Shown here in pieces: positions 29,301-37,537 of a stretch of DNA of 64,000 bases. The stretch lies in assembly GCA_903908065.1 (NCBI GenBank), contig CAIVQO010000022.1, forward strand, positions 62,001 through 126,000, read 5' to 3'. This DNA is from an uncultured beta proteobacterium. GTDB taxonomy: Bacteria > Pseudomonadota > Gammaproteobacteria > Burkholderiales > Rhodocyclaceae. The position numbers were made by a program, and so were the translations under genes. Within the stretch, counting starts at the first letter, position 1. The number at the start of each line of letters is the position of its first letter. Below the pieces are notes generated by a model. The model was not told where the DNA came from. It did no database searches and saw nothing but the letters and a program-made list of their open reading frames with translations.

Positions 29301-31328
29301 CAGCGCGGTCGTTACCGCCGAATTGGCAGTGGTGAAGTAGTGCGAGCTTAGCGCGAGGTTGGTTTCGTCATTGTCGCCCGTATCGTAGTCCGCCTCTATC
29401 CGTGTGGCATTCAGGCAGCCGCTAAGGCAGGTATAGATGTTGCGCCCGTCGCTCTGGTTGGTTGCCGGCGAGGCGCTCCACTGGTTTCGCAGGCGGAAAG
29501 CGGCAGCACCGCGTTCGACACTCGGTCCGTCGGGAGAGTCGCTGCTTCCTGCAGGTTCCTCCGGACGGAAGTTCCAGTACGAGGATGCCGCAGTCCAGTA
29601 GCTTTTTGCCGAGAAGTCAATGAAGCCGGTGTTGCCGTCCTCATCGATTGCGCGGTAGCCGTTCTTGTCGCCGAGGAAGAGGCTCAGCGGAATTTTGCCG
29701 CTGGCATCGCTTCCGCAATCCGGGGCCGGTACGTCGTCCCCAATGCGCTCGTCGGTTGCAGTCTTCCCTCCCGTTAGCGACGCGGTGCCATTGAGTACGC
29801 CGGTGAATGTGGAGGTTCGACTCGACGCGTCGGTAACGGATCCGGTGACCGTTCCCGATCCGCGGTCAGCGGCCGGATTCTGCGTATCGCCCGCAGATGT
29901 GCCGAAGGTGGCGGCAAGTGTCGCACTGTAACTTCCGCTGATTGTCCCGGTAACCGTGCCGGTTACTGCGGAGGTGGTTCCCGCCTGGTTGGTGATCGAT
30001 CCGGTGAATGTTCCGGTGACGGCGCCGGTCGCACTTCCCGTCAGGATGGCCGGTATCAAACCATTGACCAATGTTCGTGTGGTGTCGATCGTTGCCTTGC
30101 CGTCACGATTGACATCGCAGTAACGGCCGAATTTGTACTCTTTCAGATTGCCCAGCCAGCGCGGCTGGGCGCCGCCGTCGGGACGGAAGACGCCGATATA
30201 GACCTGGTTTTCGAAGGTACCCTGGGTATTCACCGAAATTGGAAGGGTGGCCGAGGCGAATACGCTGTTGACGGCCTGGATCTCGGAAAAAATTCGCGCC
30301 AGCGCATTCTTGATTTCGGTCTTGCTGGTCGATTTGTAGTAGTGACCGCCACCGACATTGGCCATGCTCTTGAGCAGGGTCGCCTGATCGGCTTCGCAGG
30401 CATCCTTGCAAACATCGATGGTGAAGGTCGATATCTTGTTGGTCAGTTTGGCTTTGGGAGTGGTCGTGCTCTTCGGATCGTCAACAGTGGACTTGACGCC
30501 GTAGGTGTACATGAAGCGGGTCCATTCGTCGGCCAGGCGCGCGCTGCCACCGGAAACCGCCGTGGTGATGCTGGTCAGCGTCGCGGCGTCCGTAATGCCG
30601 GCGAGGCCGGCGGCGTCCCTGAGGTCCGTGGTCGCCCCAGACTGGTTGGGATAGCCGTTGCCGATGAAAATGATGTAGTTCTTGGCGCAGCCGTCTGCGG
30701 CCGATCCCGGCCTGGAGTAGGTGGTCGTCGTCGAACTCGAAAGCGAATTGCCGGCCAGAGCGCCCGCTGGCATTTTGGTCAGGCTCACTGTGCTGCCTGC
30801 ATAGTCGCGCAGGTCCAACTGGCTTCCAGAGGGCAGGTCGGTAGTGCCGAAACGGGCAAAGCCGTTGAAGTAGCGATACGCAGCATTCAGCATACTGTCG
30901 TAGACGATGGACGCCGCATTGACTTTGTCATCGTTGTCGCCATCATTGCCGAAGTTCGCCTTCATGGTGTTAAGCATGTTCTGGAAGGCGGTCTTGTTGG
31001 TGCTGTCCATCGTGCGTACCGAGAATCGTACGTAGCCGCCGTTTGATCCGGCTGCCATCAGCAATCCGACGTTAACGGTGTCGCCGAGGGTGCCAATTAT
31101 TTCGGACATGGCTTCAAGTTCCGCCTCCCCTTGCTTTCCTGAATCCCAGTGTTGCGCTGCCGACGCCCAGTTGGTGGAGTTGTCAAGCACGATCAGCACG
31201 TTGGGATTGGAGCCGGTCACCGCAGCGCCGCCGGTATAAAGGTCGATGTCGTCCGCGCGCAACTGGGGCGAAAGCAAGGCAGTGGCGACCGCTGCAGCGC
31301 TGATGATCTTGCGCAAATTGGGTTTCAT
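26349..31328 (-). CDS. pilY1: PilY1-type type IV pilus tip protein
   Basis: 1659 residues with an N-terminal signal peptide. A von Willebrand A-like region (NVLIVLDNSTNW near residue 45) leads to a Ser/Thr/Gly-rich linker of VTGT repeats (about 430-520). A C-terminal beta-propeller typical of PilY1/PilC then follows, with a Ca-binding loop DLNNDGFLDRIYAADTNANMY. PilY1 caps the pilus, mediates adhesion and promotes pilus extension. Its MIDAS-like motif (DNSTN) is not the standard DxSxS, so metal binding there is doubtful. A central block (about 690-1025) of Thr/Gly-rich repeats is extra relative to shorter PilY1 proteins. Long, but in one open frame; base composition matches its neighbours. 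Confidence 0.9.
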   Translation of the reverse strand: MKPNLRKIISAAAVATALLSPQLRADDIDLYTGGAAVTGSNPNVLIVLDNSTNWASAAQHWDSGKQGEAELEAMSEIIGTLGDTVNVGLLMAAGSNGGYVRFSVRTMDSTNKTAFQNMLNTMKANFGNDGDNDDKVNAASIVYDSMLNAAYRYFNGFARFGTTDLPSGSQLDLRDYAGSTVSLTKMPAGALAGNSLSSSTTTTYSRPGSAADGCAKNYIIFIGNGYPNQSGATTDLRDAAGLAGITDAATLTSITTAVSGGSARLADEWTRFMYTYGVKSTVDDPKSTTTPKAKLTNKISTFTIDVCKDACEADQATLLKSMANVGGGHYYKSTSKTEIKNALARIFSEIQAVNSVFASATLPISVNTQGTFENQVYIGVFRPDGGAQPRWLGNLKEYKFGRYCDVNRDGKATIDTTRTLVNGLIPAILTGSATGAVTGTFTGSITNQAGTTSAVTGTVTGTISGSYSATLAATFGTSAGDTQNPAADRGSGTVTGSVTDASSRTSTFTGVLNGTASLTGGKTATDERIGDDVPAPDCGSDASGKIPLSLFLGDKNGYRAIDEDGNTGFIDFSAKSYWTAASSYWNFRPEEPAGSSDSPDGPSVERGAAAFRLRNQWSASPATNQSDGRNIYTCLSGCLNATRIEADYDTGDNDETNLALSSHYFTTANSAVTTALAAPSNAAVSVSLARVGNTVTATASSHSFNTGDAVAISGATQSEYNSPTGGSFTVTKLSSTQFTYSVTETPATTGSGTVALASNTTTVSSIALSSATAGDCTSGACKPGKTVTATMVTAAAPSDPVNVAGTNKTYLDVAGKALASGDGTTTVTFSTSTPAAPAGATDLKAGVTSGTWIETGLTGAFDATNNRFTVTKTSGNYPNSLKLLGTGASVIISSATEPKYNGTWQLAINAGNTVMTFTYVTYSGCNPCTGATATTPGASDTFTFTRTTGSTTVTGTRSSNNLVGGSALSAGMTVSISGATGYNGNHVLDAADNAAKTFTFSDNVTLSPATPATGTISAVAAGSTGGPTTTNLINWTRGKDLWEDENINGSLTDVRASIHGDVLHGRPAVVNFGGNIGIYAFYGANDGFLRAVHGGLSSIDGEEKWAFIPEEFMTYTKLARMYQNSPLIRFPNSQCTTSPSPTARTYFWDGVTAAYQSADTVYYASTPSLTDAATEPTAGCFTAGTCFKRPKRSWIVASMRRGGRAIYAIDVSVPDKPRFMWRVSNTMTGFSELAQTWSEPKFSKLKGTFSRSGGWSAVTNPLVVVFGAGYDDAQDDKPAGSYVTPTKGRGVFVVDAESGQLIQFLQPPSGVTGYSFAADVNVLDLNNDGFLDRIYAADTNANMYRFDTVQSVTNVASSTYWKRYHIAELGDTNNNGGNNARKFMFQPEVLPFTYAGTAKALVLIGSGNREKPLPNFETNGASRQLVCKTSPGPFYSDTYYPPYSGSGDDNSYKVNDRFFGLIDAVQSGATESTVNADPILLGDLTWVNQDPNSLTAYSLSGSDRGWQILLRNDPDGSTASSLSEEKTVNAARVVAGTVFFGTNSPVVPNPSAGICSNLGEALGYAVDPFTGLPAINRDGSVNGSGDATLTATDYATKFVGGGLPPTVTSGVVTIGGTPYRFVIGSGSTSLTSASSIGGAKVTLSLTGTRTKLYWSYGAD
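28250..29260 (-). repeat. Degenerate tandem Ig-like repeats within pilY1
   Basis: Three diverged units of roughly 70-80 residues at about residues 690-770, 860-940 and 945-1025. They share the pattern NTVTxTxSSxxxxxGxxVxISGAxxxxYNGxxxV...FTF/FTY. Core lines are VAISGATQSEYN, VIISSATEPKYN and VSISGATGYN. Repeats of this type occur in surface and adhesin proteins. Confidence 0.5.
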
Positions 31329-31358
31329 GAGATTTCTCCTGCCTTGATTTCCGGCTGG

Positions 31359-31889
31359 TCAGATTCCGGAGCAGCGATAGGACGAGTCGTTGGTGTAGGC
31401 ACTGGCGGCACCGTTATCCATTCGAATGCCTGTGCCCTGAGTGATGGATACGTTGGCACCAAACCAGCCGGAACTTGCCGTGGCCTGAAGTTGCCAGATG
31501 GTGTCAGCGCATGCCGAGAACGGGTTGGTGCTGGTGTCCAGGCACTTCAAGTCGTCGGCGCGGGTTACGTCGAGTGCAGTGTTTTGAACGGGAACCGTCC
31601 GGACTACACAGGGGCGAGCAACGACGACCGAATAGTTCTTCCCGCCCTCGCTTACCGTGAGCGTAGTGGCTGTACCGGCAATGTTTTCGGTGAAATTGGT
31701 CGACAGCAGCAACTCGATGGTGCGTTGGGCGGTGGACATGGCCTCGGTGCGCGACTGCGCATTGGCCACGCTGCGCAGATTCACCGTCGACAGGCGGATG
31801 GCCGACACTGCAATCAAGGTCAGTACCATCAGCATGATGAGGCTCAGGATCAGCACAATGCCGCGCTGGTCAACGCGTATCCTGGTCAT
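31359..31889 (-). CDS. pilX: Type IV pilus assembly protein PilX
   Basis: PilX-type minor-pilin-like protein, 176 residues. One N-terminal membrane helix (GIVLILSLIMLMVLTLIAVSAIRLS) follows a short leader that contains a Gly-like cleavage site (QRG-IVLIL). The globular domain has five Cys, probably forming disulfides. PilX helps prime pilus assembly with PilV, PilW and PilY1. Its start overlaps the pilW stop (ATGA), and it ends 30 bp before pilY1 begins. Confidence 0.85.
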   Translation of the reverse strand: MTRIRVDQRGIVLILSLIMLMVLTLIAVSAIRLSTVNLRSVANAQSRTEAMSTAQRTIELLLSTNFTENIAGTATTLTVSEGGKNYSVVVARPCVVRTVPVQNTALDVTRADDLKCLDTSTNPFSACADTIWQLQATASSGWFGANVSITQGTGIRMDNGAASAYTNDSSYRCSGI

Positions 31890-33082
31890 GGTGCCTCCCT
31901 GCGACTAGCGAGGTTGACCAGTTTTATGGTCGAGGACATCAGCTTGCGGTGGAAAGAGTCCCCCGTCGCGGCGACCGATCGGGTGCCTAGGACAAAAGAC
32001 TTGGTGTCGGTGTAGCCGGTGGTTTTTTTTCCATCCCGGGTGACCATGAAGAGCTTGATTGCCATCACGTCCTCCCAGCGATTCTCCGTGCTGCCGTCGA
32101 GACGCATCCCGGTGACGGGTGTGCCGGTGGAGCCAGTCTGACGTGGATCTTCGTTGGACACTACCCAAGCGTCGATCGAGCCGTTATCGTCGGTATCGAT
32201 ACCATACTCAAGATGCATGTTATCGACGCCCGGTGCGATGGTGCGCAGGTTCATCGCCATGGTGGTTCCACCACTTGTGGGTATGCCGAGTTCGAGCATT
32301 TTGAGCGTCGGAACGCCATCACCGGTCGTGGAAGTATCGTTGTCGAGGTTGTTGGTGCAGTCGTCGCAACGCGATACGTAGTAAATCCGGGTCAGCAACT
32401 TGCGCACCGGGGCATTGGCACCGGGTGTGGTTGGTGTGCAGCCCAGCGAATGCAGGTTGTAGTCGGTGCTGGTGGTGGTGGATTTGCTGATGAACGGGGG
32501 AGGCTGCGCCGGGAGGGCATCAACGGCGCCATCCGGGCAGGTGGATACTTGAAGATAGGGTTCTCCCGCGATGTAGCCGGTGCCGCCCACGGTTACCGTG
32601 GAGGTGCTGGCGCGACGAATCATGAATACGTCAGTGCCTGTCTTGTAGTTGTCAAGGCAGGCGGTCAAGGCTGATGGTAGCGATCCTGTACCATGGGCTT
32701 CGTAGCCGAAGATCGCAAACGGGACCTGGATCGGATTGGTGGATGAGTCCCATCCCGGCTGATTGCCGCTTGCAGTGGAACAGGGATCGGCATATTTCCA
32801 GTCGGTTGGTGTTGCGCCATTGACAAGCGTGGCGCCCGACAACGAGGGTGCCAGGGTCCCATAAAAACCGGCAAGGCGGATATCTTCCGCCAAGGTGTCC
32901 AGCGAATAGCGGGCGGTTTCGATTTTCTGGCCTTCGAGGTCGATTTTTTCGCGCGCCGAGATCGACTGACTGAAAACCGAGGAAAGCGCCGCAAGCAAGG
33001 TCATGGCGATGGCCATTGCGACCATAAGCTCCATCAGGCTGAAGCCGCGGGACGCAATCATATTGGGTCGAGCGTCGATCAT
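31886..33082 (-). CDS. pilW: Type IV pilus assembly protein PilW
   Basis: 398 residues, minor pilin with a prepilin cleavage site SRG-FSLMELMVAMAIAMTLLAALSSV; Glu5 of the mature protein is present. The large globular domain is Cys-rich (CSTAS, CLDNY, CDDCTNN). ATG 33082 was chosen rather than upstream codons that are Arg/Pro-rich and overlap pilV; ATG 33061 is an alternative. It is part of the priming complex with pilV and pilX and overlaps the pilX start by 4 bp. Confidence 0.88.
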   Translation of the reverse strand: MIDARPNMIASRGFSLMELMVAMAIAMTLLAALSSVFSQSISAREKIDLEGQKIETARYSLDTLAEDIRLAGFYGTLAPSLSGATLVNGATPTDWKYADPCSTASGNQPGWDSSTNPIQVPFAIFGYEAHGTGSLPSALTACLDNYKTGTDVFMIRRASTSTVTVGGTGYIAGEPYLQVSTCPDGAVDALPAQPPPFISKSTTTSTDYNLHSLGCTPTTPGANAPVRKLLTRIYYVSRCDDCTNNLDNDTSTTGDGVPTLKMLELGIPTSGGTTMAMNLRTIAPGVDNMHLEYGIDTDDNGSIDAWVVSNEDPRQTGSTGTPVTGMRLDGSTENRWEDVMAIKLFMVTRDGKKTTGYTDTKSFVLGTRSVAATGDSFHRKLMSSTIKLVNLASRREAP

Positions 33083-33087
33083 TTGGG

Positions 33088-33720
33088 TCAGGTTCCATCC
33101 AGGTCGGCGACGCGGATGACGCGGCTGACGCCGCTGCGTCGTGAGGTAATTGCGGTCGAACCGCAACTGTTGTCGCTTGGCACCACACCGATATCGCGGC
33201 CTTGCCAGATCACGTCAATCTGGAAAATGCCGGTGGTGCCGGTATTGAATACACAGGCTCGGGCACCGGTCATGCCACCTACCTTGGTGGTTCCGAGGGC
33301 CTCGCCAATGCCTTTCAGGGCGAGATCCCATTCGCACAGATCGCGTGCCGCTATCGATGTCTTGGCGGCGCAGCAGCTCGCCTGCAATGCCTGGGTATTG
33401 TTTGCCACCGTGACGCAGTCATTGGTATATCCGGTTCCGAACACCGTCTTGACATTGCCGGAGGTCTGCTGGTTGTAACCGGTCGCGGCCGAGGTGCTGG
33501 TTTTTACCTCCGCCAGGTTCGAATTCATTCGATCGGCCATGTCGTTTGCCAGCATCATGGCCTGTGCGCGGGAGAACGAATCCGCTTCCGCATTTAGGGC
33601 GCGCGCCTGCAACCCGGCCAAGCCCAGGAGACCGATGGCCAGTATGGCCATGGTCAGGATGACTTCAAGCAGGGAGAAGCCGTTCTGGCTGGTGTGAGAA
33701 TTGAGGCGTTTCATGAACAT
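33088..33720 (-). CDS. pilV: Type IV pilus modification protein PilV
   Basis: 210 residues, prepilin leader ending NG-FSLLEVILTMAILAIGLLGLAGLQ (processed by PilD), then a globular domain with several Cys (CCAAKTS, CEWDL). Like other PilV proteins it is an assembly-priming minor pilin. Start is ATG 33720 with AGGA upstream; ATG 33714 overlaps the fimT stop and is also possible. It ends just before pilW. Confidence 0.88.
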   Translation of the reverse strand: MFMKRLNSHTSQNGFSLLEVILTMAILAIGLLGLAGLQARALNAEADSFSRAQAMMLANDMADRMNSNLAEVKTSTSAATGYNQQTSGNVKTVFGTGYTNDCVTVANNTQALQASCCAAKTSIAARDLCEWDLALKGIGEALGTTKVGGMTGARACVFNTGTTGIFQIDVIWQGRDIGVVPSDNSCGSTAITSRRSGVSRVIRVADLDGT

Positions 33721-34241
33721 GTTGTCGTTCCTGCTGCCATGACCCGGACCCTCGCATTTCCGTTGGTGTCGAAGGTGACGCAGCGTGGTGTCGCCACTCC
33801 GTCGGTGTCAGTCACCAACAGGGTGATCGACACACCGCCGGAAAGGCGTCCCGTGCGCGTGAAAATGATGGGTGCTGCAGTGCCCTGATAGGCGTAGGTG
33901 ACGCCTGTGGTGGGTTTGATCACCTGCATGACACCGTCACCCGGGGCGCTGGTGCTACAGGTCGTGGAACTGGTAAAGACAATGCACCAGCCATTGCTGA
34001 AATTATTGGATGGGGCAACGATGGAAATCGATGATGACGAGGCGCCGCTCCATTTGATGGCCTCGCTACGCGCTTGCATGGCTGTGGTGACCAGGTCGAA
34101 GGTGGCCGATTTCATTTTCTGGGTGTTAAGGAGGCTTTTGATGCCCGGAACGCCTATCGCCATCAGTGTTCCGGCGATGGCAATTGCAACCATCAGTTCG
34201 ATCAGCGTGAATCCGTCAGCCCGGCGGCGGATGGCTACCAT
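33711..34241 (-). CDS. fimT: Minor pilin FimT/GspH family
   Basis: 176 residues, leader of ten residues ending DG-FTLIELMVAIAIAGTLMAIGVP, Glu5 present. C-terminal domain with two Cys near the end (CVTF, TTTCS). GspH/FimT-type pilins are minor components of the type IV pilus; some bind DNA for uptake. The start overlaps the pilE stop, and the gene overlaps pilV by 10 bp. Confidence 0.88.
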   Translation of the reverse strand: MVAIRRRADGFTLIELMVAIAIAGTLMAIGVPGIKSLLNTQKMKSATFDLVTTAMQARSEAIKWSGASSSSISIVAPSNNFSNGWCIVFTSSTTCSTSAPGDGVMQVIKPTTGVTYAYQGTAAPIIFTRTGRLSGGVSITLLVTDTDGVATPRCVTFDTNGNARVRVMAAGTTTCS

Positions 34242-34675
34242 TCGTTGAGCGGCAACTTGAGGCCGAACTGGTTGATCGACAGTTGGGTTGAGGCACCTGC
34301 GGCCGGGTGTCCGGCCTGAATGGTTCCGGACTTGCCGCTTGCAGTGATGGTGAATGTGGGCAAGCCCTGCAGTGCCGTGATGCTGGATCCGGAGTTCGTT
34401 CCCGTCGTCAGGGTGATGTCGAAGACGGCGCTGACTTCGGCAGGCACCGTATAGGTTAATTGCGTCAAGGTGCCGTAGGCTCCGGTCGTCATCAGGAATT
34501 GCTCCTGGCGACTGGACACTTCGAGCATTACCGCCTTTACCGCCGACTTGTTGGCCCGGATCATGTAGTCTTTGTAGCCGGGGATGGCGATAGCCAGAAG
34601 GATGGCCAAAACCGACATGGCGACAAGGAGTTCGATCAAGCTGAAGCCCTTGAAGCGCTTCGGGCGCTCATACAT
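34235..34675 (-). CDS. pilE: Minor pilin PilE-like
   Basis: 146 residues, first of the pilin operon. Leader of ten residues ends KG-FSLIELLVAMSVLAILLAIAIPGYKDY, with Glu5. The domain is short and lacks the Cys pair of major pilins, so it is probably a minor pilin of the PilE class. ATG 34675 gives a standard short leader; a longer frame to ATG 34750 is present but has no better ribosome site. Confidence 0.85.
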   Translation of the reverse strand: MYERPKRFKGFSLIELLVAMSVLAILLAIAIPGYKDYMIRANKSAVKAVMLEVSSRQEQFLMTTGAYGTLTQLTYTVPAEVSAVFDITLTTGTNSGSSITALQGLPTFTITASGKSGTIQAGHPAAGASTQLSINQFGLKLPLNEW

Positions 34676-35011
34676 CGCTGACTTTGGCCAGAATGGGAGG
34701 GGCACGATGGGATGTCCGGATCTTGATGAAGGGTAGTCGATAAACGACATTGTGGTGAAGGCATTTTGTTTCTGCCATCAGGTAAACCTGAGGGATATAG
34801 CCGTTAATTAGCGGTCTCATAGTTCTGAAGTTGCCAAATCGGCGAATTAACTGGGCGCCCTGACGGAGGCGCTTCGAATCCTTGTCCTGCGTTTTGTGTA
34901 GTCGAATTACGATATATTCATAGACAATAGACTATTGCATTCGATTTGATCAACGATTACAAGAAGATATGTTGGACGGCATGAATTGCCGATATTGGGA
35001 GCCAGGGGACA
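34676..35011. other. Divergent pilE / TonB-receptor intergenic region
   Basis: About 340 bp, more A/T-rich than its surroundings. It contains two short perfect inverted repeats that could be operators: CAGGT-AA-ACCTG at 34779-34790 (pilE side) and CAATAG-A-CTATTG at 34925-34937 (receptor side). I searched for a sigma-54 type -24/-12 element before pilE and saw none. No gene is credible here. Confidence 0.45.
34935..34963 (+). promoter_or_regulatory. Candidate promoter of the TonB-dependent receptor operon
   Basis: TTGCAT and TACAAG separated by 17 bp, placing a start about 40-45 bp before ATG 35012. The CAATAG-A-CTATTG inverted repeat overlaps the -35 element. GGGGACA is the ribosome site just before the ATG. 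Confidence 0.35.
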
Positions 35012-37003
35012 ATGAACGCACTTTGCCGCGAACGACGATGGGTCGTTCTTGGGTGTTTGGCGTTAGCTTCAGCCATCGCAGGGGCGCCGGCCGTCGCGGA
35101 GGATGCGCTGCGGCTTGAAGACCTGCTGGAAATGAAGGTCAGCAGCGCCGCCAGGCGCCCGCAGTCCCCTGCGGAAGCGCCGTCCATGGTCAGCGTGATT
35201 TCGGCGGCGGAGATTCGGGTTTTTGGCTGGCGTAATGTCGGCGAGGCTTTGGCGTCGCTCAATGGCGTGCATCTCTCGTACGACCGCAGTTACAGTTACA
35301 TGGGGGTGCGCGGCTTCGGTCGTCCTGGCGACTTCACCAGCCGGGTTTTACTGATGATCGACGGCCATCCGATCAATGACAGCATTTACGATCAGGCCTC
35401 CGTCGGATCGGAGTTCCCGCTCGACATTAGCCTGGTCGATCGGATCGAGTACGTACCCGGTGCCGGATCAGTGATGTACGGCGGCAACGCAATTCTCGCG
35501 GTGGTCAATGTGGTTACTCGAACTGGTGCGGGTACCGGACATCGCCTGCATCTGAATATTGCCGAGGGCGGCGGTGTCGACGCCGTTGGCACAGCCGGAT
35601 GGCGCGATTCGTCGGGCAACGACGGCTTGCTGTCGATCGCCCGCGAACGGAGTCGGGGTCGCGACCTGTATTTCGAAAGTTACCAATCTGGCGCGGCCAA
35701 TGCATGGAGCCGCGGGCTGGACCATGAAGCCAACGATCGCCTGTTTGCCCAATTTCGCCGTGGTGGTTTTGCCGCCGCGCTTATCTTGCACGAACGACTA
35801 AAGGGCGTGCCAGGTGGCCCCTTCGGCATCGATCTGGGTCATCCGGGCAGCCAGGTACGGGATCGACGCCTGCAGGGCAATCTTCGCTTTGAGCATCAGA
35901 TCGACCCGATGTCGAGCCTGAATTTCAGCGCCCACGTGATGGATGTCCGCTACGACGGCCACTGGTTCTACAGCGGAACGGATCAACCTGATGGCATGGA
36001 GGCGCGCAGCCTGGGTGGGGAAGTCAGTCTGACCAGCCGGGCTTGGGCTGGGCATACCTGGTTGGCCGGACTATCGCTGAGGCGCGATGGGACGCGTCGA
36101 CAGTTCAGTTCGTCTCTCAACAGCAATACGCCGAGGAGTGCCGTCGGTTTATTCGTTCAGGACGACATGGCGCTGGGAGAACGTGTCACCTTGTCTGCCG
36201 GCCTGCGCTTCGATCAAGTGCATGGCAATGGGAGCTACCGTCATTTGAGTCCGCGCTTTGCCTTGATTTATCGTCCCGCTCTGCGAACCGTGATCAAGGC
36301 GATTGCCGGCTCAGCGTTTCGGCCACCGAACGCCTATGAGACGGATTACGCCTTCTCCGGCACCAACATCGCCAATCCGGACCTCCGGTCAGAACGAAGC
36401 CGCACTGCCGAACTCGGATTCAGCCATGATTTCGATGCCGCTTCAGGTATGGGGGGGTCGTTGTATCGGACACGCCTCGAAGATCTGATCACTATCGAAC
36501 GCAATGCCGGCAGCAATCTGCAACAACACCACAACGTAGGGCGTGTCGAGGCGAAGGGGCTGGAGCTTTACGGCCGTGGACAACTAGGGACGGCAATATG
36601 GCGTAGCAGTATTGCGTGGCAATCGGTGCGACATGAAAGCGGTGCTGACTTGGCGAATGCGCCGCGCCATCTGGCCAAAATGCTTATCGATCAACCTTTG
36701 AATGCCGGCTTGCGCCTCGGCCTCGAAGCTTATTACACCGGTGCCAGGACCACCGATTCCGGGCAGGTCAATCGCACAGGTGCCAAAGTCGGAGGGCATT
36801 CGGTCGTGCACCTCGCGTTGGGCGGAATACTCAGCCGCGAACTTGAGTGGCAGTTGAAGATAAGCAATTTGTTCGACCGGAACTTCGGCAACGTCGTCGG
36901 AACCGAGTTCAGCAATAACTTCCCCGGTGTCCAGCAGTCGCCAATGCCTTTGGTCATCCAGGATGGGCGCACGCTTTCGGCGCGCTTGCGCTGGACCTTC
37001 TGA
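35012..37003 (+). CDS. TonB-dependent outer-membrane receptor
   Basis: 663 residues with signal peptide (cleaved near VAE-DA). A plug domain (about 45-160: SVISAAEIRVFGWRNVGEALASLNGVHL, YMGVRGFGRPGDFTSRVLLMIDG, IEYVPGAGSVMYGGNAILAVVNVVTR) precedes the 22-strand barrel, ending in the terminal ARLRWTF strand. The residue pattern is of small TonB-dependent receptors of the CirA/BtuB class; the ligand is unknown. It is first of four genes (receptor, YfiR-like, kinase, regulator) with 15 bp or less between them, so the receptor may belong to the signal system that follows. Confidence 0.9.
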   Translation: MNALCRERRWVVLGCLALASAIAGAPAVAEDALRLEDLLEMKVSSAARRPQSPAEAPSMVSVISAAEIRVFGWRNVGEALASLNGVHLSYDRSYSYMGVRGFGRPGDFTSRVLLMIDGHPINDSIYDQASVGSEFPLDISLVDRIEYVPGAGSVMYGGNAILAVVNVVTRTGAGTGHRLHLNIAEGGGVDAVGTAGWRDSSGNDGLLSIARERSRGRDLYFESYQSGAANAWSRGLDHEANDRLFAQFRRGGFAAALILHERLKGVPGGPFGIDLGHPGSQVRDRRLQGNLRFEHQIDPMSSLNFSAHVMDVRYDGHWFYSGTDQPDGMEARSLGGEVSLTSRAWAGHTWLAGLSLRRDGTRRQFSSSLNSNTPRSAVGLFVQDDMALGERVTLSAGLRFDQVHGNGSYRHLSPRFALIYRPALRTVIKAIAGSAFRPPNAYETDYAFSGTNIANPDLRSERSRTAELGFSHDFDAASGMGGSLYRTRLEDLITIERNAGSNLQQHHNVGRVEAKGLELYGRGQLGTAIWRSSIAWQSVRHESGADLANAPRHLAKMLIDQPLNAGLRLGLEAYYTGARTTDSGQVNRTGAKVGGHSVVHLALGGILSRELEWQLKISNLFDRNFGNVVGTEFSNNFPGVQQSPMPLVIQDGRTLSARLRWTF

Positions 37004-37018
37004 GGATCGGCTGGGCAA

Positions 37019-37537
37019 ATGCACCGCTTGATGCGATTCCTAGGCATTTTGGCTGCGATTGCCGTTGCGGACATTTCATCTGCCAGCGAAATTCTGGCCG
37101 AGGAGCGATTGAAGGCGGGATTTATCAGTAACTTCGTCCAATTCACGCGTTGGCCTGGTAACCCATCCAGCATCATCGTATGCAGTCTCGAAAGCGGTCA
37201 TGAGGCGGATCCGTTGACCTACCTAAAGGACGTGGCTCAACATGCCCCGGCACTCATTGTGCGTCGCCTCAAGACACTGGGCGAGCTTCATGTGTGCCAG
37301 GTGCTCTTCCTCGATTCGGCAAATGCCGCCAAACTTCCGGCAGTGCTTGCTGCGGGTGCGAAGCACCCCCTGCTGATCATCACCGAGTTCGACGGCGGTG
37401 CTCCGCTGGGTGCGGCCCTGAGTCTGGTGGCGACCGGCGGTGGTCGATTCGGGTTCGACGTAAACCTCACGGCTATCCGCGCCGTTGGTCTGGATATCAA
37501 TTCCAGGCTGCTGCAACTGGCGCGGCGGGTTTACTGA
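37019..37537 (+). CDS. YfiR-like periplasmic protein (DUF4154)
   Basis: 172 residues: signal peptide, then the YfiR/HmsC-like fold (KAGFISNFVQFTRWP near residue 37, C-terminal RFGFDVNLTAIRAVGLDINSRLLQLARRVY). Two Cys (CSLESG and VCQVLF) lie at positions where YfiR forms a disulfide. In Pseudomonas YfiR represses a membrane diguanylate cyclase by binding its periplasmic domain. Here the next gene, overlapping by one base (TGATG), is a histidine kinase with a periplasmic domain, so I infer that it is the partner. Confidence 0.85.
   Translation: MHRLMRFLGILAAIAVADISSASEILAEERLKAGFISNFVQFTRWPGNPSSIIVCSLESGHEADPLTYLKDVAQHAPALIVRRLKTLGELHVCQVLFLDSANAAKLPAVLAAGAKHPLLIITEFDGGAPLGAALSLVATGGGRFGFDVNLTAIRAVGLDINSRLLQLARRVY

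Noticed and set aside
34676-35011. Sigma-54 promoter before pilE
   Set aside because: No TGGCAC-N5-TTGC-like match with proper spacing was found.
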